A stretch of 19,932 nt of DNA from Angelakisella sp. (GTDB taxonomy: Bacteria; Bacillota; Clostridia; Oscillospirales; Ruminococcaceae): positions 1 to 19,932 of the forward strand of contig JAHHSN010000026.1 of the NCBI GenBank assembly GCA_020025195.1, given 5' to 3'. Below are positions 13,625-19,847 of this stretch, piece by piece. The translations under genes and the position numbers were made by a program. How positions within the stretch are numbered: the first letter of the stretch is position 1; the number at the start of each line of letters is the position of its first letter. The notes beneath the pieces were generated by a model that made no database searches, was not told the DNA's origin, and saw nothing but the letters and a program-made list of their open reading frames with translations.

Positions 13625-15040
13625 TTAAAAACGGAAGTAGAGGAACGGGTTGTAGCCGTCCCCGACGAGGAATGCGATGCAAAGAATGAAGATCACGACA
13701 TAAAAGACCGAGCGCAACCCCGCCGAAAGCCCGGGATGGGCTTCCATCCGGTCCATCAGGCGGTTCCCCAGCCGGGCGGGCGCCTTGGTGGAGGCGGCCG
13801 TGAGAATGAGGAGAAGAAGGAGGCTGGTGAGCAGGAGATAGAGGCTGGTGGGGTCGGCAAAGGAGTTCTTTCCGAACATGGCGGAGAGGTAAAGGCCCAT
13901 CTTCTTAAAGTCGGTGATGGCGAAGATCACCCAGCCGACGATAAAGAGGAAGATGGAATATAGGTGCTGGAAAAAGGCGGGCGTCTTTTGAAGAACCCGC
14001 AGGAGGAAGGTCTTTTCGAGGATGAGAATGACCCCCCAATAGAGTCCCCAGAGCATAAAGTTCCAGGAGGCGCCGTGCCAGAGACCGGTCAGGCCCCAGA
14101 CGATGAGCAGGTTGAAGATCTGCCGGGGAAGCGCCACGCGGTTGCCGCCCAGCGGGATATAGACATATTCCCGGAACCAGGTGCCAAGGGAGATATGCCA
14201 GCGCCGCCAGAAGTCGGTGCCGCTTTTGGAAAGATAGGGGTAGTCAAAGTTTTCGAGGAAGCGGAAGCCCAGCATCTGTCCGAGACCGATGGCCATATCG
14301 GAGTAGCCCGAAAAGTCAAAATAGATCTGGAAGGTGAAGGCGATGGCGCCAAGCCACGCCGTCAGAGCGGGGAGGGTCTCGGTGGGCAGGGCGGCAACGG
14401 TATCCCAGAGCAGGCCGATCTGGTTTGCGAGGAGCACCTTTTTGCCGAGTCCGATGAGGAAACGGTGGATTCCGTAAACAAACTGATCGGTCGTCTCCGT
14501 GCGGGAATCCAGCTGTTCCGCGATGGTTTTATACTGGACGATGGGGCCCGCGATGAGCTGGGGAAAGAGGGCGATGTAGGTTCCGAAGCTCACAAAGTTC
14601 TTCTGCACCGGAACCACGCCCCGGTAGACGTCGATGGTATAGGAGAGCGCCTGAAAGGTATAGAACGAAATACCGATGGGCAGCGCCAGCGAAAGGAGCT
14701 TTAAGGAGACTCCCGGAATGGTGTTAAGGGTCGTGACGACGAGATCCGCGTACTTAAAGACGCCGAGCACGCCGATATCGACCACCACCGAGAGGATGAG
14801 GAGAAATTGTGCAAGCCGCGCCTTTTCTCTTTTTCGGGCGGCGCTGATTCCGATTCCCGCCAGATAGTTAAAAAAGGTGGAAAAAACCATCAGCAGGATA
14901 TAGGAAGGCTCTCCCCAGGCATAGAAAAGCAGACTCGCGAGAAAAAGGAGCAGGTTTCTTCCTTTTTTCGGGCAGAGGTAATAAAGCGCAATGACCGCGG
15001 GGAAAAAGAGAAATAAAAAGGTCAGGCTGCTGAAAACCAT
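13625..15040 (-). CDS. MBOAT family O-acyltransferase, AlgI-like
   Basis: A multi-pass membrane protein that carries acyl (usually acetyl) groups across the membrane for O-acylation of cell-surface polysaccharide. The 471-residue protein has many hydrophobic segments. Family motifs are FDFSGYSDMAIGLG (241-254), DFWRRWHISLGTWFREYVYIP (read as FWRRWHISLGTWFREY, with His282) and GLTGLWHGASWNFMLWG (with the invariant His322). ATG 15040 is chosen because GGAGG lies 7 bases upstream and the homologous MVFSSLTFLFLFFP begins there; an in-frame start 16 codons upstream has no site. Its partner is the DHHW protein encoded immediately downstream. Confidence 0.94.
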   Translation of the reverse strand: MVFSSLTFLFLFFPAVIALYYLCPKKGRNLLLFLASLLFYAWGEPSYILLMVFSTFFNYLAGIGISAARKREKARLAQFLLILSVVVDIGVLGVFKYADLVVTTLNTIPGVSLKLLSLALPIGISFYTFQALSYTIDVYRGVVPVQKNFVSFGTYIALFPQLIAGPIVQYKTIAEQLDSRTETTDQFVYGIHRFLIGLGKKVLLANQIGLLWDTVAALPTETLPALTAWLGAIAFTFQIYFDFSGYSDMAIGLGQMLGFRFLENFDYPYLSKSGTDFWRRWHISLGTWFREYVYIPLGGNRVALPRQIFNLLIVWGLTGLWHGASWNFMLWGLYWGVILILEKTFLLRVLQKTPAFFQHLYSIFLFIVGWVIFAITDFKKMGLYLSAMFGKNSFADPTSLYLLLTSLLLLLILTAASTKAPARLGNRLMDRMEAHPGLSAGLRSVFYVVIFILCIAFLVGDGYNPFLYFRF

Positions 15041-15052
15041 AAATGAACCTCC

Positions 15053-15095
15053 AAAAAAAGGGGCCGCGCCAAGGGAAAGCCCTCGCACACGGCCC
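15053..15095 (-). terminator. Internal terminator within the O-acetylation operon
   Basis: On the minus strand GGGCCG (15090-15095 side) pairs with CGGCCC (15061-15066 side), with inner AGGG/CCCT, followed by seven T. It sits between the DUF4358 gene and the MBOAT gene, only about 13 bases before the MBOAT start codon, so it probably tunes downstream expression. Confidence 0.65.
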
Positions 15096-15109
15096 GTGGG
15101 AGCTGAAAT

Positions 15110-15580
15110 TTACTTGAGATAGCCGTCCACGATCTCGGCGGCGCCGGCGGCGTCGTCACAGACCACCAGAACAACATAGGGGCCCGCCTGACGGAGAACG
15201 GCGTTATCGAGCCGGGTCACTTCCTCGGGGGCATAGGAGGCGTTGACTTCCTTCTGGCGCTCCACAAAGCCCTTCATCACCGAAGCAAAGCTTTCGGCAT
15301 CCGCGGCGGAGGCACAGGTTACCACCATCGCGCGGACATTGCTGAGGGAATTGAGATAGATGCTCGCCTCGGCGCCCTCGGGGAGCTTGTCGGGGGTGAG
15401 CAGCATATCCGCCATGGAGGATTCCGTGGGATAGATGTCATCGGGATAGGCGACCTTCGTGGTGAGGTCCTTCATAAGAGCCTCGGTGTCTACGGTAACG
15501 TCATTGGCCGGGCTGCCGCCGCAGCCGACCGCCATAACGAGGCAGAGCAGCGCGAGCAGGAGTGCAAAATATTTTTTCAT
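15110..15580 (-). CDS. DUF4358 domain lipoprotein
   Basis: A 156-residue lipoprotein: signal MKKYFALLLALLCLVMAVGC with Cys20 as lipidation site. The mature part contains DDIYPTESSMADMLLTPDKLPEGAEASIYL (read as AEASIYLNSLSNVRAMVVTC), AESFASVMKGFVERQKE and a C-terminal AGPYVVLVVCDDAAGAAEIVD. This order fits DUF4358, a family of small lipoproteins common in Clostridia and often found with MBOAT and DHHW genes. Its role is unknown; being membrane-anchored outside, it could assist or regulate the acetylation machinery. The start has AAGGAGG with good spacing. It is 30 bases behind the SGNH hydrolase gene. Confidence 0.85.
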   Translation of the reverse strand: MKKYFALLLALLCLVMAVGCGGSPANDVTVDTEALMKDLTTKVAYPDDIYPTESSMADMLLTPDKLPEGAEASIYLNSLSNVRAMVVTCASAADAESFASVMKGFVERQKEVNASYAPEEVTRLDNAVLRQAGPYVVLVVCDDAAGAAEIVDGYLK

Positions 15581-15610
15581 GATGATTCCTCCTTGATATT
15601 GTTGTGTTTT

Positions 15611-16555
15611 TTATTTGGTAAAATCGGTCACATCGGTGCTTTCGCTCGTCGGGGGATACCCGCCGGGCACATCACCGGAGTTCTGCGGCATCGGCACGTC
15701 AAATTCACCGTTATAGTCCTCCGGCAGGATGACGTGCTTCTGGAGATAGGCAAGCCAGCGCTTGCAGTACTGCGGGGTGAGGTGGATGCCGTCGCTTGCG
15801 GCCTCCTCCGGGAGATAGCCGTTTTCGTCGGTCATCGAGGAGGCGACGTCCACATAGTAGACCTCCTTCTCCGCGCAGAGCTTTTTCAGCTGGTCGTTAT
15901 AATGGTTGACCCGCTCCATGGTGAAGCCGGAGGCGGAGCCGGACTGCTCCTTGGACTGGGTGAGCGGCAGCACCGACTGAATATAGAGGACGGCGTCGGG
16001 CTTCGCTTTTTTCAGCACGTCGATAAGCTCGCCGTAGCGCTTCCCGAAGGTGCTTTCGTCGGTATAGCCCATGTCGTTCATGCCCAGCATCACATAGATT
16101 TTGCTGCAGTCGGTCTGCTCCACCGCCTTGGGGATGGGATAGATGAGCCCGTCGGGGGTGGTCACCTCGGTGTCAAAGACGCCGGCGAGGGAAAGCCCCT
16201 TGGTGGCGTAGGCGGCGCTTTTGGAGAGGGCGTTATACATGATGAGGCCCTGGGTGCGGGAGGTGCCGATAAAGACCGCGTCATCAAAATAGGAGAGGGT
16301 GACCTCCTGGCTTTCGGGTACGGGCTTTGTATAATCGTAGCCGGGCTCCTCGGGCGGCTCCTCCGGCCCGGGGTCCGTCTGCTCGTTCTGGGCGGGGTCG
16401 GAGTTCGGGTCGATGGTTTTATTCAGTTTGGGGATGAGAAACTTGACCACAAAGAAGATGAGTGCCGCCAGAAGCACGGCAATCAGAACCAAAAGCAAAG
16501 TGCGGCGCCGGGCGGCTTTTTTCCGCCGGGACCGGCCGGAATAGGGATCACGCAT
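15611..16555 (-). CDS. Membrane-anchored SGNH/GDSL-type hydrolase
   Basis: Probably an extracytoplasmic esterase or acetyltransferase of the SGNH fold, first in the O-acetylation operon. A basic N-terminus (RSRRKKAARRR) and one membrane segment (about 20-40) anchor it. A flexible, acidic, proline-rich linker (48-80) leads to the catalytic domain. The nucleophile motif is FIGTSRTQG (Ser99). The GMND motif gives Gly158, Asn160 and Asp161. DGIHLTP near the C-terminus supplies Asp255 and His258. The 314-residue length includes a Pro/Gly-rich tail. The start follows AAAAGGAG. The acyl substrate is not predictable from sequence. Confidence 0.9.
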   Translation of the reverse strand: MRDPYSGRSRRKKAARRRTLLLVLIAVLLAALIFFVVKFLIPKLNKTIDPNSDPAQNEQTDPGPEEPPEEPGYDYTKPVPESQEVTLSYFDDAVFIGTSRTQGLIMYNALSKSAAYATKGLSLAGVFDTEVTTPDGLIYPIPKAVEQTDCSKIYVMLGMNDMGYTDESTFGKRYGELIDVLKKAKPDAVLYIQSVLPLTQSKEQSGSASGFTMERVNHYNDQLKKLCAEKEVYYVDVASSMTDENGYLPEEAASDGIHLTPQYCKRWLAYLQKHVILPEDYNGEFDVPMPQNSGDVPGGYPPTSESTDVTDFTK

Positions 16556-16607
16556 AGAACAGTCTCCTTTTGAATGCTTAGATGGCTCCCGGGGAGCACA
16601 CCCATAT

Positions 16608-16636
16608 ATTTTACCACAATCCCGTCCAAATTAAAA
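16608..16636 (-). promoter_or_regulatory. Weak candidate promoter for the O-acetylation operon
   Basis: On the minus strand TAAAAT (16608-16613) lies 17 bases from a poor -35 (TTTTAA). A perfect short palindrome, GCTCCC-C-GGGAGC on that strand, follows in the leader. Listed because no better promoter was seen. Confidence 0.35.
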
Positions 16637-16677
16637 CAGAAAAGAGGAAGATTTCCCCCGGGTGCGGGAGAGACGAT

Positions 16678-16706
16678 TTGACAGTTCTCGAAATTTTTCC
16701 TAAAAT
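16678..16706 (+). promoter_or_regulatory. Strong sigma-A promoter for the DUF134 gene
   Basis: A perfect TTGACA (16678-16683), a 17-base spacer and TAAAAT (16701-16706), about 28 bases before the start codon. Confidence 0.82.
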
Positions 16707-16734
16707 AAAAGGAGTGAAAGGAAGGGACCGCGTT

Positions 16735-17172
16735 ATGTCAAGACCGCAAAAGGTGCGACGCATCTGCTCCATGCCGCTGGTGACCCGTTTCGGACCGGCG
16801 GAGCTGCCGAAGGGAGCGTCGGAGCCTGTTGTTCTTACGATCGATGAATATGAGTGCATCCGTCTCATCGACCGGGAGGGAAAAAGCCAGGAGGAGTGCG
16901 CTGCGCAGATGGGCGTCGCGCGCACCACGGTGCAGGCGGTCTATAATACCGCACGCCGCAAGCTGGCGGCATTTTTGGTGGAGGGCAGGAGCCTTGTGAT
17001 CCGGGGCGGGAGGTACCGCCTCTGCAATGAGGAGAACTTCTGCGGAAAGCCCTGCAGCCGCCGGGAAAAGGGAGAGCTTCCTCCCTGCGCCGGAGAGAGC
17101 GGGACCTGCCCCCGTGCCATGGAGTGCAAGGGGATGCGCGCCTGCCTGAAGGAGCAGAGTGAGAAAAAATAA
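16735..17172 (+). CDS. DUF134 family helix-turn-helix protein with Cys-rich tail
   Basis: A putative DNA-binding protein. The N-terminal part SRPQKVRRICSMP and the stretch VVLTIDEYECIRLIDREGKS, followed by QEECAAQMGVARTTVQAVYN, match DUF134, whose core resembles a sigma-factor-like helix-turn-helix (about residues 50-75). The C-terminal 50 residues carry seven cysteines (98, 103, 107, 118, 125, 131, 137), suggesting a metal or iron-sulfur site. DUF134 proteins often neighbour NifX-type iron-molybdenum cofactor proteins; none is seen here. ATG 16735 follows AGGAAGG. An upstream in-frame ATG lies before the promoter and is rejected. The gene stands alone between its promoter and a terminator. 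Confidence 0.88.
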   Translation: MSRPQKVRRICSMPLVTRFGPAELPKGASEPVVLTIDEYECIRLIDREGKSQEECAAQMGVARTTVQAVYNTARRKLAAFLVEGRSLVIRGGRYRLCNEENFCGKPCSRREKGELPPCAGESGTCPRAMECKGMRACLKEQSEKK

Positions 17173-17196
17173 ACAGAAGCCCCGCGGGGGAATAGA

Positions 17197-17240
17197 AAAA
17201 AGCGCCGATTCCGATTGCTCGGGATGCAGGCGCTTTTTTT
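17197..17240 (+). terminator. Terminator after the DUF134 gene
   Basis: AAAAGCGCC pairs with GGCGCTTTT across a 22-base loop, ending in a run of seven T (17234-17240). Confidence 0.75.
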
Positions 17241-17744
17241 GACATTCCTCATTATGGGATTCGGATTTGATGTCTCCTGACGGTTTTTCCGGGGCGAAGA
17301 CAGAGGCTGTGTTCCCCGCAGCCAAAATGGACTGCCGCAGCGAGAGCCTCACGTCGGGAAGACCGATACAAAGAACCGAAGACGGGTACCTATCAGCAGA
17401 ACTATTTCTGAGCCGCGGGAATGGCCGCGCGACAGCAGAAACAGCATCCTACTGAAGGCGGTTCACCGTACCCGGCGGCCAAAGAGGGCTTGCCGACCCA
17501 ATGGGCGGTAAGGCGCATCGTTTCAGCCGACCCAAAAGAGGGCAAACCCCACCCGCCTCTCTGGGGGATGGATTTTTCCACGGTGCACAAACCTTCTCTC
17601 ATAATAGTTGCTGATAAATGTCCACTACATTATACCGATTTTATCGGCATAAGTCAATTTAAGCGCACAGGGAAGGCAAAACATTCGTCTTGGCGGTACG
17701 GCTTTTGCCATGCGGAAAAAGATGCGTCAAAATGAGGGGAAAAT
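17241..17744. other. Gene-poor interval, possible non-coding or repeat element
   Basis: About 500 bases with no convincing gene. Open frames exist on both strands (17421-17735 plus, 17402-17602 minus) but lack a good ribosome site and any recognisable domain. Within 17480-17560 GCCGACCCA and AGAGGGC each occur twice. The part after about 17590 is AT-richer than its surroundings and includes a short hairpin CCGAT-TTT-ATCGG near 17636. I see no known RNA family. Confidence 0.5.
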
Positions 17745-18314
17745 TTAAGCGCCGAGAAGGGGAAAATCCTCGCCCAGCGTCTTCCAGACGTCGGTGACAC
17801 CGCGCTCGGTCAGGAGAACGCGGACCGATTCGTCCAGGGTCTCCAGATCCTTTTCTTTATAGGGGGCGGGGTCAAAATCCGGGAAGCCCGCGTCGCTGAG
17901 GAGCGGCTGCTGCTCCGGAAATTCGGTGAGGATGCTCCGGGCGGTGGCCAGCGCCGTTTGCCACTGGAAGGAGAAGTAATCCAGCTGGAGCGGGGTCATG
18001 CCGTCCAGATAGCGCTTGGCGGCGGAGAGTGTCTCCTCCCGCTGGGTGAGCTGAATGAGATTGACGCCGGCGATGACCTGTGCGAGAGAGGAGCCGGCGG
18101 TGCCGTAAGGTGTGGTGTCAATGGTGATGAGCGCCTGCGTGACAGGATCGTCTTCCGCAGGGAGATAGCTCCACTGGGTGGGGTCTACCTCGGCATAGAG
18201 GATGGTATCCGCCGGCGGTTCGGCGGGATCCTGGGGCGGAGGGGTTTTCGCGCCGCAGCCGATGAGCGAAAGGGCCAGCAGCGAAGCGACGACAGAAGCT
18301 AGGATTTTTTTCAT
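17745..18314 (-). CDS. Hypothetical lipoprotein
   Basis: Function not recognised. The 189-residue protein has a clear lipoprotein signal: MKKILASVVASLLALSLIGC, Cys20 lipidated. A short proline-rich linker (TPPPQDPAEPPADTI) leads to a mature domain with LAQVIAGVNLIQLTQREETLS and mostly helical character, including YLDGMTPLQLDYFSFQWQTA. It would sit on the outer face of the membrane. The start has GGAGG about 7 bases upstream. It has its own promoter and is read away from the glycine-rich gene; no partner is visible. The weak likeness of its ERGVTDVWKTL end to ERGITDVLTLY in the DHHW protein is too short to mean relatedness. Confidence 0.82.
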   Translation of the reverse strand: MKKILASVVASLLALSLIGCGAKTPPPQDPAEPPADTILYAEVDPTQWSYLPAEDDPVTQALITIDTTPYGTAGSSLAQVIAGVNLIQLTQREETLSAAKRYLDGMTPLQLDYFSFQWQTALATARSILTEFPEQQPLLSDAGFPDFDPAPYKEKDLETLDESVRVLLTERGVTDVWKTLGEDFPLLGA

Positions 18315-18355
18315 GATAAACCTCCATTTCCGGGATAATTCCCTTTGATACTATT

Positions 18356-18384
18356 ATTCTAGCCGCGGGAGCGGTGACAGTCAA
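18356..18384 (-). promoter_or_regulatory. Sigma-A promoter for the hypothetical lipoprotein
   Basis: On the minus strand TTGACT (18379-18384), a 17-base spacer and TAGAAT (18356-18361). Confidence 0.7.
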
Positions 18385-18550
18385 AGTACTTTTTCTAAAT
18401 ATTTTTTGAGGAGTTTGTGAACGACAATTATGAACATATTCTAAATCATTGTGTGATATTGAAGAAACCCGGAAAAAGAGGGACCGGGCGGCGGTGTTTT
18501 TGCAGGGAGCGGAGCGCTTTTGCTTAGAAGATAAAAGGAGGAATGGTTTT

Positions 18551-19396
18551 TTGAAAATCATTGGAAATGCAATCAACATCCCGAAGGCGCCTTTCATCCC
18601 GGGAAGCTTCACCTATACCGGGGATTATGAATGGAAGGACCGGGCGCGGATGACGCTGGGACTTAGGACCAGCGGGACGCTGCGCTTTACGCGGGATTTT
18701 ACCGCGGACGTGTTTATGGTCGGCGGAGGAGGCGGCGGCGGGAGCGCGCCCAGAGTGCTGCCGGGCAGCGGTGGGGGCGCCGGGGGCGAGACCCGCACCT
18801 TTCAGTTCGAATTCAAAAAGGACACCGACTACCCCGTGACGATCGGTGAGGGCGGGATGGAAAACCAGAACGGCACTGCGACCGCCCTCGGCGGGAAAAC
18901 GGCGGCAGGCGGCGAAGCCGGAATGCAGGGGAGCGTGACAAACGGAGTCCCGGCCTGCGGTGACGGCGGCAGCGGCGGCAGCGGAGGAGGCGGCGGGATG
19001 CTGAGCGGTCGGGTCAATCAGCCCGGAGGAGAAAACGGAGGCGACGGCGGCAGCGGTCCCGATATCCCCGCGACCGAGCACGAGGCTTACGGTATGGGCG
19101 GCTACGGTCAGGTATTTGAGACGACCGGCTTCAGGGAGGAGACCGAGATGCTCTATGGCGGCGGCGGTGGTGGCGGAAACAGCTTCGCCGAGGGCTACCA
19201 GCCGAGCTATCCCATCCTGCTGACGCAAAACCCGGGCGGAAAGGGCGGCGGCGGCGCGGGCGCCCTCAATGTGCGGGAGCATGAAAAATTCGCGGAGTCC
19301 GGAACGGACGGTACCGGCGGTGGCGGCGGCGGTGGCGCCTTCCAGTTGGCGGGTGCCAAGGGCGGCAGCGGCGTTGTCCTGATCCGTGCGCGTTGA
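18551..19396 (+). CDS. Glycine-rich repeat protein of phage-tail/adhesin type
   Basis: About 281 residues, roughly the last 230 dominated by glycine runs. After an N-terminal KIIGNAINIPKAPFIPGSF, the segment FTADVFMVGGGGGGGSAP begins the glycine-rich domain. It continues with YPVTIGEGG and repeated GGSGGSGGGG blocks and closes with GGSGVVLIRAR, the typical end of glycine-rich tail domains (often GGSGIVIIRW). Such domains occur in phage tail tips and gut bacterial surface proteins and can pack as polyglycine helices. No signal peptide or anchor is seen. The start is TTG at 18551, supported by AAGGAGG 9 bases upstream; an ATG nearby is out of frame. No other phage structural gene is visible around it. 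Confidence 0.8.
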   Translation: MKIIGNAINIPKAPFIPGSFTYTGDYEWKDRARMTLGLRTSGTLRFTRDFTADVFMVGGGGGGGSAPRVLPGSGGGAGGETRTFQFEFKKDTDYPVTIGEGGMENQNGTATALGGKTAAGGEAGMQGSVTNGVPACGDGGSGGSGGGGGMLSGRVNQPGGENGGDGGSGPDIPATEHEAYGMGGYGQVFETTGFREETEMLYGGGGGGGNSFAEGYQPSYPILLTQNPGGKGGGGAGALNVREHEKFAESGTDGTGGGGGGGAFQLAGAKGGSGVVLIRAR

Positions 19397-19421
19397 CGGG
19401 CGGGCCGCAGGAAAAAACAAT

Positions 19422-19455
19422 AAAAAAAGAGACGCTATAAAGCGTCTCTTTTTTT
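19422..19455. terminator. Bidirectional terminator between the glycine-rich gene and tRNA-Leu
   Basis: AAAAAAAGAGACGC pairs with GCGTCTCTTTTTTT (14 bp, loop TATAAA). The T-runs suit both strands. Confidence 0.85.
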
Positions 19456-19541
19456 GGTGCGGATGAAGGGACTTGAACCCACACAGTGTTGCCACCACTA
19501 GAACCTGAATCTAGCGCGTCTGCCTATTCCGCCACATCCGC
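19455..19541 (-). tRNA. tRNA-Leu(CAG)
   Basis: An 87-base gene including encoded CCA. The acceptor stem GCGGATG/CATCCGC is perfect, with discriminator A. The anticodon arm is CTAGA-TTCAGGT-TCTAG, giving anticodon CAG, which reads CUG. The long variable arm (around GGTGGCAACACT) is as expected for leucine tRNA. The T loop is TTCAAGT; its stem GTGGG/CCCTT has a G-T pair and one T-T mismatch, slightly weak. It has its own promoter. Confidence 0.95.
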
Positions 19542-19555
19542 GAATCAGCTTTTTT

Positions 19556-19584
19556 ATCATATCATCTTGTGCAGTCAATGTCAA
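19556..19584 (-). promoter_or_regulatory. Strong sigma-A promoter for tRNA-Leu
   Basis: On the minus strand a perfect TTGACA (19579-19584), a 17-base spacer and TATGAT (19556-19561), about 15 bases before the tRNA 5' end. Confidence 0.85.
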
Positions 19585-19637
19585 GACTTACTTGCTCGAA
19601 AAGAGCGGATTTTCACAGAAAATAACGCACCGGAAAG

Positions 19638-19670
19638 AAAAAATCTCCGGAACCCGAAGATTCCGGAGAT
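19638..19670 (-). terminator. Terminator following the rpsI 3' fragment
   Basis: ATCTCCGGAA (19643-19652) pairs perfectly with TTCCGGAGAT (19661-19670). On the minus strand six T follow. It is probably the original terminator of the ribosomal protein S9 transcript. Confidence 0.85.
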
Positions 19671-19692
19671 GATTTTCGCACAAGATAAGAAA

Positions 19693-19740
19693 TCAGCGCT
19701 TGGAGAACTGAGGAGCACGACGAGCGGCCTTCAGACCATA
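19693..19740 (-). pseudogene. rpsI: Displaced 3' end of rpsI (ribosomal protein S9), probable attachment site
   Basis: On the minus strand the last 15 codons read YGLKAARRAPQFSKR then TGA. This is the highly conserved C-terminus of bacterial ribosomal protein S9, whose preceding residues would be ERKK. Here the codon just upstream is TAG and the similarity stops at 19740, so the rest of the gene is missing from this position. The fragment is followed by a strong terminator, as a genuine gene end would be. The simplest reading is that a mobile element integrated in the 3' end of rpsI, restored the gene with its own copy at the far end, and left this displaced copy beside its integrase. Confidence 0.85.
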
Positions 19741-19742
19741 CT

Positions 19743-19835
19743 AAAATAGGCTGAATGCTGATTTCCCTTGATATTACAGCGTTTTTCGGGTGTTGCCCCT
19801 TCGGTTGTCCTATTCCTTAACCCAAAAAATAGGCT
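19743..19835. repeat. Direct repeat AAAATAGGCT between att site and integrase
   Basis: Two exact copies of AAAATAGGCT, at 19743-19752 and 19826-19835. One touches the att boundary, the other the integrase end. Short direct repeats near an att site can be arm-type integrase binding sites; the second also lies within the integrase terminator. Confidence 0.4.
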
Positions 19836-19847
19836 CCTTTTAGGAGG
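19824..19847 (-). terminator. Candidate terminator of the integrase gene
   Basis: A 5-bp stem CTCCT/AGGAG (19834-19838/19842-19846), overlapping the integrase stop codon. A few bases further on the minus strand six T follow. The stem is short. Confidence 0.4.

Noticed and set aside
12227..13963. A 578-codon plus-strand open frame
   Set aside because: It runs antisense to the DHHW and MBOAT genes, has no known domain or ribosome site, and is explained by the high GC of the real genes.
15593..16573. A 326-codon plus-strand open frame
   Set aside because: Antisense to the SGNH hydrolase, which has a full set of catalytic motifs and a good start.
17421..17735. A 104-codon plus-strand frame and an opposing minus-strand frame in the gene-poor interval
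   Set aside because: Neither has a convincing ribosome site, domain or promoter; composition changes mid-frame.
18417..18527. A 36-codon GTG frame after AGGAG before the glycine-rich gene
   Set aside because: The spacing to AGGAG is only three bases, the protein has no sensible features, and the frame overlaps the leader of the next gene.
18700..19396. Glycine-codon repeats as a CRISPR array or tandem repeat
   Set aside because: Units are irregular and keep an open reading frame; no constant repeat and unique spacers are seen. No CRISPR array was found anywhere in the window.
18524..19498. A 324-codon minus-strand open frame, rich in Ala and Val
   Set aside because: It is the complement of glycine codons in the glycine-rich gene and overlaps the tRNA-Leu.
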